Assembly: GCF_904849725.1 (NCBI RefSeq) | Contig: NC_058522.1 | Span: forward strand, 336,541,029-336,605,028 | Source: Hordeum vulgare subsp. vulgare | Taxonomy: Eukaryota; Streptophyta; Magnoliopsida; Poales; Poaceae | Length of the DNA stretch: 64,000 nucleotides | Direction: 5' to 3' | Part shown: one piece after another, positions 1 through 11,650 of the stretch | Layout: each line of letters opens with the position of its first letter | Position numbering within the stretch: position 1 is the first letter of the stretch | Notes under the pieces: generated by a model | The model's database searches: none | Told to the model about the DNA's origin: nothing | The model's input: the letters and a program-made list of their open reading frames with translations, nothing else | Translations under genes and position numbers: made by a program

Positions 1-1153
1 GGGCTGGGTGGGAGGCGCACCAGCCCACCAAGGGGCTGGTTCCCTCCCTCACTTGGCCCATGTAGCCTACCGGGGCTGGTGGTCCCTCCTCGTGGATCCC
101 CGGAATCCTTTCGGTGGTCCCTGTATGTTACCGGTGACGCCAGAAACATTTCCGGTCTCCAAAATCTCACTTCCTATATATAATTCTTTACCTTCGGACC
201 ATTCCGGAGCTCCTCGTGACGTCCGGGATCTCATCCGGGACTCCGAAGAAGCTTTGGTAACCACGTAAACTATTTCCCTATAACCCTAGCATCATCGAAC
301 CTTAAGTGTGCAGACCCTACGGGTTCGGGAGACGTGCAGACATGACCGAGACATCTCTCTGGCCAATAACCAACAGCGGGGTCTGGATGTCCATGTTGGT
401 TCCCACACGTTCTAGGAAGATCTCACCGGATGAACCACGATGTCAATGATTCAATCAATCCCGTATGCAGTTCCCTTGGTCTATCAGTATAATACTTGCC
501 CGAGATTCAGTCATCGGTATCCCTATACCTTGTTCAATCTCGTTACCGGCAAGTCTCTTTACTCGTTCCATAGCACATCATCCCGTGACTAACTCCTTAG
601 TCACATTGAGCTCATTATGATGATTTCTTACCGAGTGGGCCCAGAGATACCTCTCCGTCACACGGAGTGACAAATCCCGGTCTCGATTCGTACCAACTCA
701 ACACACACTTTCGGAAATACCCGTAGTGCATCTTTATAGTCACCCAGTTACGTTGTGACGTTTGATACTCCCAAAGCACTTCTACAGTATCTAGGAGTTG
801 CACAATCTCATGGTCCAAGGAAATGATACTAGACATTAGAAAAGCTTTAACAGACGAACAACATGGTCTAGTGCTATGTTTAGGATTGGGTCTTGTCCAT
901 CACATCATTCTTCCAATGATGTGATCCCGTTATCAACGACATCCAATGTCCATGATCAGGAAACCATGATCATATGTTGATCAACGAGCTAGCCAACTAG
1001 AGGCTTCCTAGAGACATATTGTGATCTATATATTCACACATGTATTACTGTTTCCGGTTAATACAATTATAGCATGAACAATAGACAATTATCATGAACA
1101 AGGAAATATAATAATAACTACTTTATTATTGCCTCTAGGGCATATTTCCAACA
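1..1153 (-). repeat. 3' LTR of element A, truncated by the window edge
   Basis: The sequence aligns with 18787-19927 of the right LTR of element A. It ends at 1153 with ...TTTCCAACA, the complement of the TGTTGG LTR start. Compared with the right LTR, the left one keeps about 18 bp near 950-980 (a second CATGATCA) that the right copy lost between short direct repeats. Confidence 0.9.
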
Positions 1154-1168
1154 GTCTCCCACTTGCAC
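1154..1168 (-). other. Polypurine tract of element A
   Basis: Read on the minus strand this is GTGCAAGTGGGAGAC, directly upstream of the 3' LTR. The same purine-rich box precedes the 3' LTRs of elements B, C and D. Confidence 0.85.
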
Positions 1169-1185
1169 TAGAGTCAATAATCTAG

Positions 1186-1614
1186 TTACATTGTGATGAA
1201 TTGAACACCCATAGCATTCTGGTGTTGATCATGTTTTGCTCGTGGAAGAGGTTTAGTCAACAGGTCTGCAATATTCAGATCTGTATGTACTTCACAAATA
1301 TCTATTTCTCCTTTCTGGATGTAGTCCTGGATGGAGTTGTAGCGGCGTTTGATGTGCTTGGTCTTCCTGTGAAATCTGGGCTCCTTGGCTATGGCAATAG
1401 CTCCAATGTTGTCACGGAAGAGTGTCATCGGGCATGGTGCACTTGGAATCACTCCAAGGTCAGTGATGAACTCCTTCATCCATATCCCTTCTTGAGCTGC
1501 TTCTGAAGCAGCTATGTACTCCACTTCACATGTAGATGTTGCAACAATGTCTTGCTTGCAGCTGCACCAGCCGACTGCCCCACCATTCAAAACATACACG
1601 TATCCGGTTTGTGA
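1186..1614 (-). pseudogene. Element A RNase H domain (Copia pol C-terminus)
   Basis: This minus-strand frame encodes the C-terminal RNase H domain of a Copia polyprotein, which degrades RNA in the RNA:DNA hybrid during reverse transcription. The chain includes the typical end LADLLTKPLPRAKHDQH, a conserved EVEYIAASEAAQEG block and a DNIGAIAIAKEP block. An in-frame TAG at 1615-1617 separates it from the RT part, so it cannot be made as part of a polyprotein without readthrough. The frame is the same as that of RT and integrase further right, so damage here is by nonsense mutation. It ends with the usual FITM and stop, close to the PPT. Confidence 0.9.
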
Positions 1615-2787
1615 CTAGGAGTCATCTGGATGTGTGTCGAAGCTAGCATCGGCGTTACCCTTTACGACGAGCTCTTCGTCACCTCCATAAACGAGAAACA
1701 TCTCCTTAGTCCTTTTCAGGTACTTAAGGACATTCTTGACCGCTGTCCAGTGTTCCATACCGGGATCACTTTGGTACCTCCCTACCAAACTTATGGCAAG
1801 GTTCACATCAGGTCTGGTACACAGCATGGCATACATAAGAGAACCTACGGTTGAAGCGTAGGGGCTGGTACTCATCTTCTCTTTTTCTTCTACCGTGGTC
1901 GGGCATTGAGTCTTACTCAATCGCATACCTTGCAATACACGCAATAACCCCTTCTTTGACTTATCCATATTGAACTTCTTCAATATCTTGTCAAGGTATG
2001 TACTTTGTGAAAGACCTATGAGGCGTCTTGATCTATCTCTATAGATCTTGATACCTAATATGTATGAAGCTTCTCCAAGGTCTTTCATTGAAAAACTTTT
2101 GTTCAAGTAGGCCTTTATGCTCTCCAATAACTCTATATCATTTCCCATCAACAATATGTCATCCACATATAGTACGAGAAATGCTACAGAGCTCCCACTC
2201 ACTTTCTTGAAAATGTAGGCTTCTCCATAAACCTGTATAAACCCAAACGCTTTAATCACCTCATTAAAGCGAATGTTCCAATTCCAAGATGCTTGCACCA
2301 GCCCATAGATGGAGCGCTGGAGCTTGCATACTTTGTTAGCACGCTTAGGATCGAAAAAACCTTATGGTTGCATCATATACAACTCTTCCTTAAGATATCC
2401 ATTAAGGAATGTTGTTTTGACGTCCATTTGCCAAATTTCATAATCATGAAATGCGGCAATTGCTAACATGATTCGGACTGACTTCAGCTTCGCTACGTGA
2501 GAGAAAGTCTCATCGTAGTCAATTCCTTGAATTTGTTGAAAACCCTTTGCGACAAGTCGAGCTTTGTAAACGGTTACATTACCGTTTGCATCAGTCTTCT
2601 TCTTGAAGATCCATTTATTTTCTATGGCTCGTCGATCATCGGGCAAGTCCACCAAAGTCCATACTTTGTTCTCATACATGGATCCTATCTCGGATTTCAT
2701 GGCCTCAAGCCACTTGTTGGAATCCGGGCCTTCCATCGCTTCTTCATAGTTCGAACGTTCACTGTTGTCTAACAACATGATTTCCAT
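1615..2787 (-). pseudogene. Element A reverse transcriptase domain
   Basis: This is a Copia reverse transcriptase on the minus strand. The catalytic YVDD box is encoded at 2158-2169, preceded by the Copia blocks NKWIFKKKTD, KARLVAKGF and QMDVKTTFLNG. A TAA stop at 2362-2364 after LYMMQP and the TAG at 1615 break it, but all pieces share one frame (start positions 2787, 2298 and 1599 differ by multiples of three). The linker 2788-3114 between integrase and RT is also readable in this frame and carries the acidic NDDDHDTSDQV stretch. It is a relic of an autonomous element and gives no functional enzyme as read. Confidence 0.9.
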
Positions 2788-3114
2788 GACAGGGTTGTCG
2801 TACCACTCTAGCGTGGAGCGTGCCCTTGTCGACCTTCGAGGTTCAATTGCAACTTGATCTGAAGTGTCATGATCATCATCATTAACTTCATCTCTAGCCG
2901 GTGCAGGTGCCTCAGAAACATTTTCCTGCGCTACGGTACTCTCCGATTCGAGAGGAGGTACGATTACCTCATCAAGTTCTATTTTCCTCCCACTTACTTC
3001 TTTTGAGAGAAACTCTTTCTCTAGAAAGGATCTGTTCTTAGCAACAAAGACTTTGCCTTCGGATCTAAGGTAGAAGGTATAACAAATAGTTTCCTTAGGG
3101 TATCCTATGAAGAC

Positions 3115-4068
3115 TCATTTCTCCGCTTTGGGTTTGAGCTTTTCTGGTTGAAGTTTCGTCACATAAGCATCGCAGCCCCAAACTTTCAGAAATGACAGCT
3201 TAGGTTTCTTCCCAAACCATAATTCATACGGTGCCGTCTCAACGGATTTAGACGGTGCCCTATTTAAAGTGAATGTTGCGGTTTCCAATGCATATCCCCA
3301 GAATGATAGCGCTAAGTCGGTAAGAGACATCATAGATCGCACCATATCTAACAAACTGCGATTACAACGTTCAAACACACCGTTACGCTGCGGTGTGCCA
3401 GGCGGCGTGAGTTGTGAAACAATTCCACATTTCTGTAGGTGTGTGCCAAATTCATGACTCAAATATTCTCCTCCACGATCAGATCGTAGAAACTTTATTT
3501 TCTTGTCGCGTTGATTTTCCACCTCACTCTGAAATTCCTTGAAATTTTCAAAAGTTTCAGACTTGTGCTTCATTAAGTAGATATATCCATATCTACTTAA
3601 ATCATCGGTGAGGGTGAGAACATAACGATAGCCACCACAAGCTTCAACGCTCATTGGACCGCATACATCGGTATGTATTATTTCCAACAAGTTGGTTGCT
3701 CGCTCCATTATTCCAGAGAATGGAGTCTTGGTTATCTTGCCCATGAGGCACAATTCGCATGTGTCAAATGATTCAAAATCAAGAGACTCCAAAAGTTCAT
3801 CAGTATGGAGTTTGTTCATGCGCTTGACACCGATATGACCAAGGCAGCAGTGCCACAAGTATGTGGGACTATCATTATCAACCTTACATCTTTTGGTACT
3901 CACACTATGAATATGTGTAACATCATGATCGAGATTCATCAAGAATAAACCATTGACCAGTGGGGCATGACCATAGAACATATCACTCATATAAATAGAA
4001 CAACCATTATTCTCTGACTTAAATGAGTAGCCATCTCGCATTAAGCAAGATCCCGATACAATGTTCAT
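3115..4068 (-). pseudogene. Element A integrase domain
   Basis: This 317-codon open stretch holds the Copia integrase. The zinc-binding HHCC part contains LWHCCLGHIGVKRM and later CELCLMGK. The catalytic core shows IHTDVCGPM (first Asp), FLRSDRGGEY (second Asp) and NGVFERCNRS (Glu). It therefore keeps the expected DDE acids although the element as a whole is broken. It ends at an in-frame stop just before the conserved FIGYPKET motif. Upstream, towards 4090, the same chain continues into the protease-integrase spacer with stops. Confidence 0.9.
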
Positions 4069-4083
4069 GCTTAAAGCTGGTAC

Positions 4084-4935
4084 TAAATAACAATTATTAA
4101 GGTTTAAAACTAATCCCTAAGGTAGATGTAGAGGTAGCGTGCCGACGGTGATCACATCGACCTTGGAATCCTTCCCGACGCGCATCGTCACCTCGTCCTT
4201 AGCCAGCCTTCATTTATTCCGCAGTTCCCGCTTAGAGTTGCAAATGTGAGCAAGAACACCAGTATCAAATACGCATGAGCTACTACGAGCGCGGGTAAGG
4301 AACACATCAACAACATGTATATCATATATACCTTTGACGTTGTCGGCCTTCTTATCCGCTAAGTATTTGGGGCAGTTGCGCTTCGAGTGACCGGTTCCCT
4401 TGCAATACTAGCACTCAGTCTCGAGCTTGGGTCCATTCTTTTTCTTCTTCCCGGCAACTGGCTTACCGGGCGCGGCAACAGCTTTGTCGTCTTTCTTGAA
4501 GTTCTTATTACCCTTGCCATTCTTGAAACTAGTGGTCTTGTTGACCATCAACACTTGATGCACTTTCTTGATTTCTACCTCTATAGATTTCAGCATCGAG
4601 TACAACTCGAGAATGTTCTTCTCCATCCCTTGCATGTTGTAGTTCATCACAAAGCTTTTATAGCTAGATGGAAGCGACTAGAGGATTCTGTCAATGACGG
4701 CATCATCCGGAAGTTCGACTCCAGGCTGAGTCAGACGACCGTGCAACCCAGACATTCTGAGCATATGCTCAATAACAGAACTATTCTCCTCCATCTTAAG
4801 CTAAAGAGCTTGTGAGAGACTTCATATCTCTCGACCCGGGCATGACGCTGAAAAACTAGTTTCAGCTCCTGGAACATATCATATACTCCGTGCTTCTCAA
4901 AACGCCTTTGGAGCCCCGGTTCTAAACTGTATAGC
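4084..4935 (-). pseudogene. Element A gag C-terminal part and protease
   Basis: The minus strand reads through the second half of gag, beginning at the insertion point of element B with YSLEPGLQRRFEKHG and continuing to MMNYNMQGMEKN. It then passes a damaged zinc knuckle (a stop lies between its first two cysteines at about 4409) and a retropepsin motif, VFDTG followed by AHICNSK. At least four in-frame stops are visible: within RIL/SLPSSYK, within the zinc knuckle, after SKRELRNK, and in the LPLHLP stretch. The first half of this gag lies 11.7 kb to the right at 16668-16906, separated by element B and its TSD. Confidence 0.85.
4931..4935. repeat. Target-site duplication ATAGC (left copy) of element B
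   Basis: ATAGC at 4931-4935 is repeated exactly at 16663-16667, directly after the end of the 3' LTR of element B. A 5-bp TSD is the Copia signature and fixes both ends of the element. Confidence 0.97.
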
Positions 4936-6765
4936 TGTTGGAAATATGCCCTAGAGGCAATGATAAAATAGTTATTATTATATTTCCTATTTCAAGATAA
5001 TCGGTTATTATCCTTGCTATAATTGTATTGAATGAAAACATAAATACATGTGTGGATACATAGACAAAACAAAGTCCCTAGCAAGCCTCTAGTTGGCAAG
5101 CCAGTTGATCAAAGATGGTCAAGGTTTTCTGACCATATGCAAGTGTTGTCACATGATAACTGGATCACATCATTAGGAGAATCATGTGATGTACTAGACC
5201 CAAACTATAAACGTAGCATGTGATCGTGTTATTTTGTTGCTATTGTTTTCTGCGTGTCAAGTATTTATTCCTATGACCATGAGATCATATAACTCACTCA
5301 CACCGGAGGAATACCTTGTGTGTATCAAACGTCGCAACGTAACTCTGTGACTATAAAGGTACTCTACAGGTATCTTCGAAGGTGTCCGTTGAGTTAGTAT
5401 GGATCATGACTGGGATTTCTCACTCCGTGTGACGGAGAGGTATCTCAGGGCCCACTCGGTAATACAACATCACAAATAAGCCTTGCAAGCAATGTGACTG
5501 AGTGTAAGTCACGGGATCTTGTATTACGGAACGAGTAAAGAGACTTGCCGATAACGAGATTGGAATAGATATACGGATACCGACGATCAAATCTCGAGCA
5601 AGTAACATACCGACCAAATCTTGTATTACGGAACGAGTAAAGAGACTTGCCGGTAACGAGATTATATGAATCCTTGGCACTGAAGTTCAACCGATAAGAT
5701 CTTCGGAGAATATGTAGGATCCAATATGGGCATCCAAGTCCCGCTATTGGATATTGACCAAGGACTGTCTCGGGTCATGTCTACATAGTTCTCGAACCCA
5801 CAGGGTCTGCACACTTAAGGTTCGATGATGTTTTAGTATAGTTGAGTTATATGTGGGGTTACTGAATGTTGTTCGGAGTCCCGGATGAGATCACGGACGT
5901 CACGAGGGTTTCCGAAATGGTCCGGAAACAAAGATTGATATATAGGATGGTTTCATTTGGTCACCGGAAAGTTTCGGGCATTACCAGCAGTGTACTGGGA
6001 GTGACGAATGGGTTCCGGGTATTCACCGGGAGGGGCCCACCCACCCGAGAGTGATCCTAGTGACCCTAGGGTGGCGCACCAGCCCTTAGTGGGCTGGTGA
6101 GGCCAGCCCAATAGGGCCATGGCGCCACAAGTGGAAAAACACCAAAGGAAAGAGAAAAAAGGAAAGAGGGAGGTGGGAAGGAAGGAGTGGACTCCTTCCC
6201 CCAAACCAAATTGGGGTGGGAGTCCACCTCCTCCCTTCGGACGGCGCACCAAGGGGCTCCTTGAGCCCCAAGGCTAGACCCTCCCCTCCTCCTATATATA
6301 CTGGTGGTTTTAGGGCTTTTGAGACACAACTTTGCCACATGCATCTCAAACCTATACCACGTAGTTTTACCTCTAGATCGGATTTATGTGGATCTTGGGC
6401 GGAGCCTTGCAGGAGTAGATCATCACCACCACCGGAGTGTCGTCACGCTGCCGGAGAACTCATCTACTTCTCCGTCTTTCTTGCTAGATCAAGAAGGTCG
6501 AGATCCTCATCGAGTTGTACGTGTGCTGAACACGGAGGTGTCGTCCGTTCGGCTCTAGATTGGAACGGATCGTGGGACGGATCGTGGGACGACGGTGATT
6601 TCAATCACGAAGTTGTACCACTACATCAACCGCGTTTCTTAACGCTTCCTGCTTAGCAATCTACAAGGGTACATAGATCTAATCTCCTCTCATAGATGGA
6701 CATCACCATGATAGGTCTGCGTGTGCGTAGGAAAAAATTTGATTCCCATGCAACGTTCCCCAACA
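4936..6765 (+). repeat. 5' LTR of element B
   Basis: The LTR starts TGTTGGAAATATGCC and ends GTTCCCCAACA, 1830 bp. A TATA-like box (CTATATATAC, about 6292-6301) marks the probable U3 promoter core. The copy differs from its 3' partner by a local duplication at 5516-5663 and by having two rather than one copy of a 12-bp repeat near 6566-6589. Confidence 0.95.
5516..5663 (+). repeat. Duplicated 46-bp segment inside the B 5' LTR
   Basis: The segment at 5516-5561 (ATCTTGTATTACGGAACG...) recurs at 5618-5663 with one mismatch. In the 3' LTR of B and in related LTRs the second copy is absent and about 23 bp of other sequence (AGGACAAATGGAATGACAT...) occupies the place. Confidence 0.85.
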
Positions 6766-6766
6766 G

Positions 6767-6782
6767 TGGTATCAGAGCTAGG
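6767..6782 (+). other. Primer-binding site of element B (initiator-Met tRNA type)
   Basis: TGGTATCAGAGCTAGG begins two bases after the 5' LTR end. It matches the plant Copia PBS complementary to the 3' end of initiator methionine tRNA, with a small mismatch (CTAGG where CCAGG is usual). Confidence 0.9.
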
Positions 6783-8011
6783 TTCATGCATAGATGTTAT
6801 CTCGAGTAGAACACAAACGGTTTGGTGGGCGTTGATGTTCGATTTGCTGCCCTCCTTAGTATTTTCTCGATTCGGCGGTATTGTTGGATTGAAGCGGCCC
6901 GGACCGACATTACTCGTACGCTTACGAGAGACTGGTTTCATCGACTAACATGCAACTTGTTGCATAAAGATGATTGGCGGGTGTTTGTTTCTTCAACTTC
7001 AGTTGAATTGGTTTTGACCGAGGCGGTCCTTGGAGAGAGGTTAAATAGCAATTTGCACATCTCCGTTGTGGTTTTTGCATAAGTAAGATGCGATCATACT
7101 AGATACCCATAGCAACCACGTAAAACAAGCAACAACAAATTAGAGGACGTCTAACTTGCTTTTGCAAGGTATGCTTGTGATATGATATGGCCAATCACGT
7201 GATGTGATATATTGGATGTATGAGATGATCATGTTGTAATAGTTAATATCGACTTGCACGTCAATCCTATGGCAACCGGTAGGAGCCATAGGGTTGTCTT
7301 TAAACTCACGTTTGTGTTTGCAGATGTGTTTACTATATTGCTAGGTGGTAGCTTTAGTAGTAATAGCATAGATAGCACGACAACCTCGATGGCGGCACGA
7401 TGATGGAGATCATGGTGTGGCACCGGTGACAAGAAGATCATGCCGGTGCTTTGGTGATGGAGATCAAGAAGCACAAGATGATGGCCATATCATGTCACTT
7501 ATGAATTGCATGTGATGTTAATCCTTGTATGCACCTTATTTTGCTTAGACAACGGTAGCATTATAAGGTGATCTCTCACTAAAATTTCAATATGAAATTG
7601 TGTTCTCCCCGACTATGCACCGTTGCGACAGTTCGTCGTTTCGAGACACCACGTGATGATCGGGTGTGATAGACTCAACGTTCACATACAACGGGTGCAA
7701 AAAAGTTGCACACGCGAAACACTCAGGTTAAACTTGACGAGCCTAGCATGTGCAGACATGGCCTCAGAACACATGAGACCGAAAGGTCGAGCATGAATCG
7801 TATAGTTGATATGATTAGCATAGAGATGCTTACCACTTTTCTCAACTCACGTCATGATCGGACTTGAGTTAGTGGATTTGGATCATGTACCACTGAAATG
7901 ACTAGAGAGATGTATTTTTTGAGTGGGAGTTTATCAGTAATTTGATTAGTTAAACTCTAATTATCTTAAACATAGTCTAAGTCCACTTTGCAATATTTGT
8001 GTTGTAGATCA
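6783..8011 (+). other. Untranslated leader of element B
   Basis: About 1.2 kb lies between the PBS and the gag start. It has no conserved coding frame. Long leaders of this kind are normal in Angela/BARE elements, and element A has a matching one at 16907-18143. Confidence 0.8.
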
Positions 8012-8107
8012 ATGGCTTACGCAGTCGCAACCCTGAATTTTAATACGTTACTAGAGAAAACTAAGTTGAAATATGATGGAAGCAACTTTGTAGACTGGGC
8101 TCGTAAT
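8012..8107 (+). pseudogene. Element B gag, N-terminal 32 codons
   Basis: The gag frame opens with ATG at 8012 (MAYAVATLNFNTLLEKTK...) and runs 32 codons to ...DWARN, where solo LTR S1 is inserted. After S1 and the second TSD copy the frame resumes at 9608 with LKLLMQAGKKDYVL. The start matches that of element A gag (MANSPVNLNFNAFLEKTK), which supports the chosen ATG. Gag forms the virus-like particle in which reverse transcription takes place; the S1 insertion destroys it. Confidence 0.9.
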
Positions 8108-9602
8108 TGACTCCGTAACAGCAGACCTTCCCTTGCAACGGCACTAGAAGAATGCTGCTAGCACTCTCCGGCAATCGAAACTAGAAGAATGTTGTTGACG
8201 GCCCACCAGCGCATGGGATCGTAGCAATTTCCAAGGGTAGAGTATTCGACCCAAATTTGTTGGTTCACCAGACAGGAGGTGAGAGGATACTCTCAAGTAT
8301 TAGTAGCTGAATATGTCAGATTCAACCACACCTGAAAGATTAGTATCTGCAAGCAAAGTATCAGTAGCAAAGTAGCAACAGTAACAAGCGATAGTAGTAG
8401 CAACAGTAGCAGCAGAGCAAGACAAGTAACAGCAGCAGCAACAGTAGTAACAGCAGCGGAGCAAGACAAGTAAGAGTGGCAGTAGGACAAACTCGTAGGC
8501 AATGGGTCCGTGATTTGTTTGGATGTTATTCATCATGCAACAATTATAACACGGAGGGATATGTGGCTAGCTCTCGTTCGTCAATGTGATGTAGGCATGC
8601 ATTCCGTGTGTCGTCATACGTGCTTAGGGAAAAGAACTTGCATGACATCTATTGTCCATCCCTCCCGTGGCAGCGGGGTCCAAAAGGAAACTACGGGATA
8701 TTAAGGTTCTCCTTTTAATAAAGAACCGGACCAACGCATTAGCACTTGGTGAACACATGAACTCCTCAAACTATGGTCATCACCGGGAGTGGTTCCGGTT
8801 ATTGTCACTCCGGGGTTGCCGGATCATAACACATAGTAGGTAACTACAACTTGCAAGATCGGATCTAAAACACACATAAATTAGTGACAACATAATAATT
8901 TCTGATCTGAAATCATGGCACTCGGGCCCTAGTGACAAGCATTAAGCATGGCAAAGTGGTAGCAACATCAATCTCAAAACATAGTGGATACTAGGGATCA
9001 ATCCCCATCAAAGCTAACTCGATTACATGATAGATCTCATCCTACTCATCACCGCCCAGCGAGCCTATGAATAGATTACTCACGAACGACGAAGAGCTTC
9101 ATGGAATTGGAGACGGAAGAAGGTTGATGATGACGATGGCGACGATTTCCCCTCTCCGGAGCCCAAAACGGAGTCCAGATCTGCCCTCCAGATGACCAAA
9201 AGGTTGTGGCGACGCCTCCGTATCGCAAACGCGACGAAATCTTCTCTTTTTATTTATTCTGGGACGAAAGTGAACTTATAGAGATGAGGTTGGGGGCGGC
9301 AGAGCCGTGTGGGCCCCACAAGCTTGCCCACCGCCACCAGGGGGTGGCGGAGGCAGGGCTTGTGGCCCACTGGCGCACCCCCTCAGGTGGATCTTTGCGC
9401 AGGTATTTTACATATTTTCCAAAAATGCTCCCCGTAAATTTTCAGGGCGTTTGGAGAACTTTGATTTCTGCACAAAAATAACACCAAGGAAATTCTGCTG
9501 AAAACAACGTCAGTCCAGGTTAGTTCCATTCAAATCATGCAAATTAGAGTCCAAAACAAGGGCAAAAGAGTTTGGAAAAGTAGATACGATGGAGATGTAT
9601 CA
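8108..9602 (-). mobile_element. Solo Gypsy LTR S1 inserted in element B gag
   Basis: This is a 1495-bp LTR in reverse orientation: on the minus strand it starts TGATACATCTCCATCG and ends in CA. It is flanked by exact GTAAT copies at 8103-8107 and 9603-9607, so the TSD proves a single integration followed by LTR-LTR recombination. It contains a GTA/GCA-rich simple tract at about 8340-8490. No internal Gypsy sequence is present. The family resembles Athila-lineage LTRs of Triticeae; the exact family was not resolved. Confidence 0.93.
8340..8490. repeat. Trinucleotide-type (AGTAGC/ACAGCAG) tract in S1
   Basis: An imperfect run of AGTAGCAACAGTAGC-like units with interspersed AGAGCAAGACAAGTA. The homologous tract in S2 (13018-13320) is about twice as long. 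Confidence 0.85.
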
Positions 9603-9607
9603 GTAAT

Positions 9608-11650
9608 CTAAAGCTGCTCATGCAAGCTGGGAAGAAGGATTATGTCCTTAATGCCGCGCTAGGAGATGAACCACCCGCTACGTCTAGCCAAGATGTTTTG
9701 AACGCCTGGTTAACACATAAGGAGGACTACTCAGTAGTTCAATGTGCAGTCTTGTATGGCTTGGAACCGGGACTTCAACGTCGCTTTGAGCGTTATGGAG
9801 CATATGAGATGTTCCAGGAGTTGAAGTTTATCTTTTAGAAGAACGCCCGGATCGAGAGGTATGAGACCTCCGATAAATTCTATGCTTGCAAGATGGAGGA
9901 GAATTCGTGTGTCAGTGAACATGTGCTCAAAATGTCTGGGTACTCAAACCGTCTAGCTGAGATGGGGATTGAACTCCCGCAAGAGGCTATCACTGACAAA
10001 ATTCTTCAATCACTGCCACCTAGCTATAAGAGCTTTGTGTTGAACTATAACATGCAAGGGATGAACAAGTCACTCGACGAGTTATTTGTGATGCTGAAAG
10101 TCGCAGAGTCAGAACTCCGGAAAGAGCATCAAGTGTTGATGGTCAATAAGACCACTGGTTTCAAGAGAAATGACAAAGCTAAAAAGGGTAACTCCAAGAA
10201 GAACGGCAAGCCTGTTGCCAATCCGACGAAGAAACCCAAGGTTGGACCTAAGCCTAAAACAGAATGTTATTATTGCAAGGGAATGGGTCACTGGAAGTGC
10301 AACTGTCCCAAGTATTTGGCTGATAAGAAGGCGGCCAAGGAAAAATCAGGTATATTAGATATACATGTTATTGATGTGTACTTAACCAACTCTCATAGTA
10401 GTGCATCGGTATTTGATACCGGTTCCGTTGCTCATATTTCCAACTCGAAACAGGAACTACGGAATAAACAAAGGCTGGCAAAGGATGAAGTGACGATGCG
10501 CGTGGGAAATGGTTCCAAGGTTGATGCAATCACCGTCGGCCCAGTCTCACTTCGGTTACCATCAGGATTAGTTATGAACTTAAATAATTGTTATTTAGTG
10601 CCTGCGTTAAGCATGAACATTATATTTGGATCTTGTTTATTGCGAGATGGTTACTCGTGTAAGTCAGAGAATAATGGTTGTTCTATTTCTATGAGTAATA
10701 TCTTTTATGGTCATGCACCCAGTGTGAGAGGATTGTTCATATTGAATCTTGATAGCAATGATACACATATACATAACAATGAGACCAAAAGATATATAGT
10801 TAACAATGATAGCGCCATTTTTTTGTGGTTGTGTCGCTTAGGTCATATTGGTGTAAAACACATGAAGAAACTCCATTCCGATGGGCTTTTGGAGTCACTT
10901 GATTTTGAATCACTTGACACGTGTGAACCATGCCTCATGGGCAAGATGACTAAGACTCCGTTCTCCGGAATAGTGGAGCGTGCAAGTGACTTGTTGGAAA
11001 TCATACATACCGATGTGTGCGGTCCGATGAGTGTGGAGGCGCGCGGCAGATATCGTTATTTTCTCACCTTCACTAACGATTTGAGTAGGTATGGATATAT
11101 CTACTTGATGAAGCACAAGTCTGAAACGTTTGAGAAGTTCAAGCAATTTCAGAGTGAAGTTGAAAATCATCATAACAAGAAGATCAAGTTCCTACGTTCT
11201 GATCGTGGGGGTGAATATCTGATTTTCGAGTTTGGTGCTCACTTAAGACAATGTGGAATTGTTTCACAATTGACACCGCCTGGAAGACCACAGCATAATG
11301 GTGTGTCCGAACATCGTAATCGTACTTTGTTAGAAATGGTGAGATCAATGATGTCTCTTACCGATTTGCCGTTATCGTTTTGCGGTTATGCATTAGAGAC
11401 AGCTGCATTCACTTTAAAGAGGGCACCATCAAAATCCGTTGAGACGACACCATACGAGTTGTGGTATGGCAAAAGACCGAAGTTGTCGTTTCTTAAAGTT
11501 TGGGGATGTGATGCTTATGTCAAAAAGCTTCAGCCTGAAAAGCTGGAACCCAAAGTGGAAAAGTGTGTCTTCATAGGTTACCCAAAGGAGACAGTTGGGT
11601 ACACCTTCTATCTCAAATCCGAGGGCAAAGTGTTTGTTGCTAAGAACTGA
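9608..11650 (+). pseudogene. Element B gag (rest), protease and integrase
   Basis: The frame resumes after S1 and, apart from a TAG at 9836-9838, stays open to a TGA at 11648-11650. It covers the rest of gag, a CCHC zinc knuckle (CYYCKGMGHWKCNC) near 10265-10310, the retropepsin motif FDTGSVAHIS near 10410, and integrase. The integrase core acids are visible in HTDVCGPM, LRSDRGGEY and GVSEHRNRT. The first histidine of the HHCC zinc domain is changed to Leu (LWLCRLGH, codon 10829-10831), which should hurt integrase folding. The TGA stands where relatives have a glycine codon in VFVAKNGAFLEKEF. The frame continues beyond it into the RT linker. Confidence 0.9.

Noticed and set aside
6216..6656. 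Open frames of 90-190 codons within LTRs (also near 16029, 33231 and 35017)
   Set aside because: They recur in each copy of the LTR with frame changes, span promoter and R/U5 sequence, and have no conserved protein motif.
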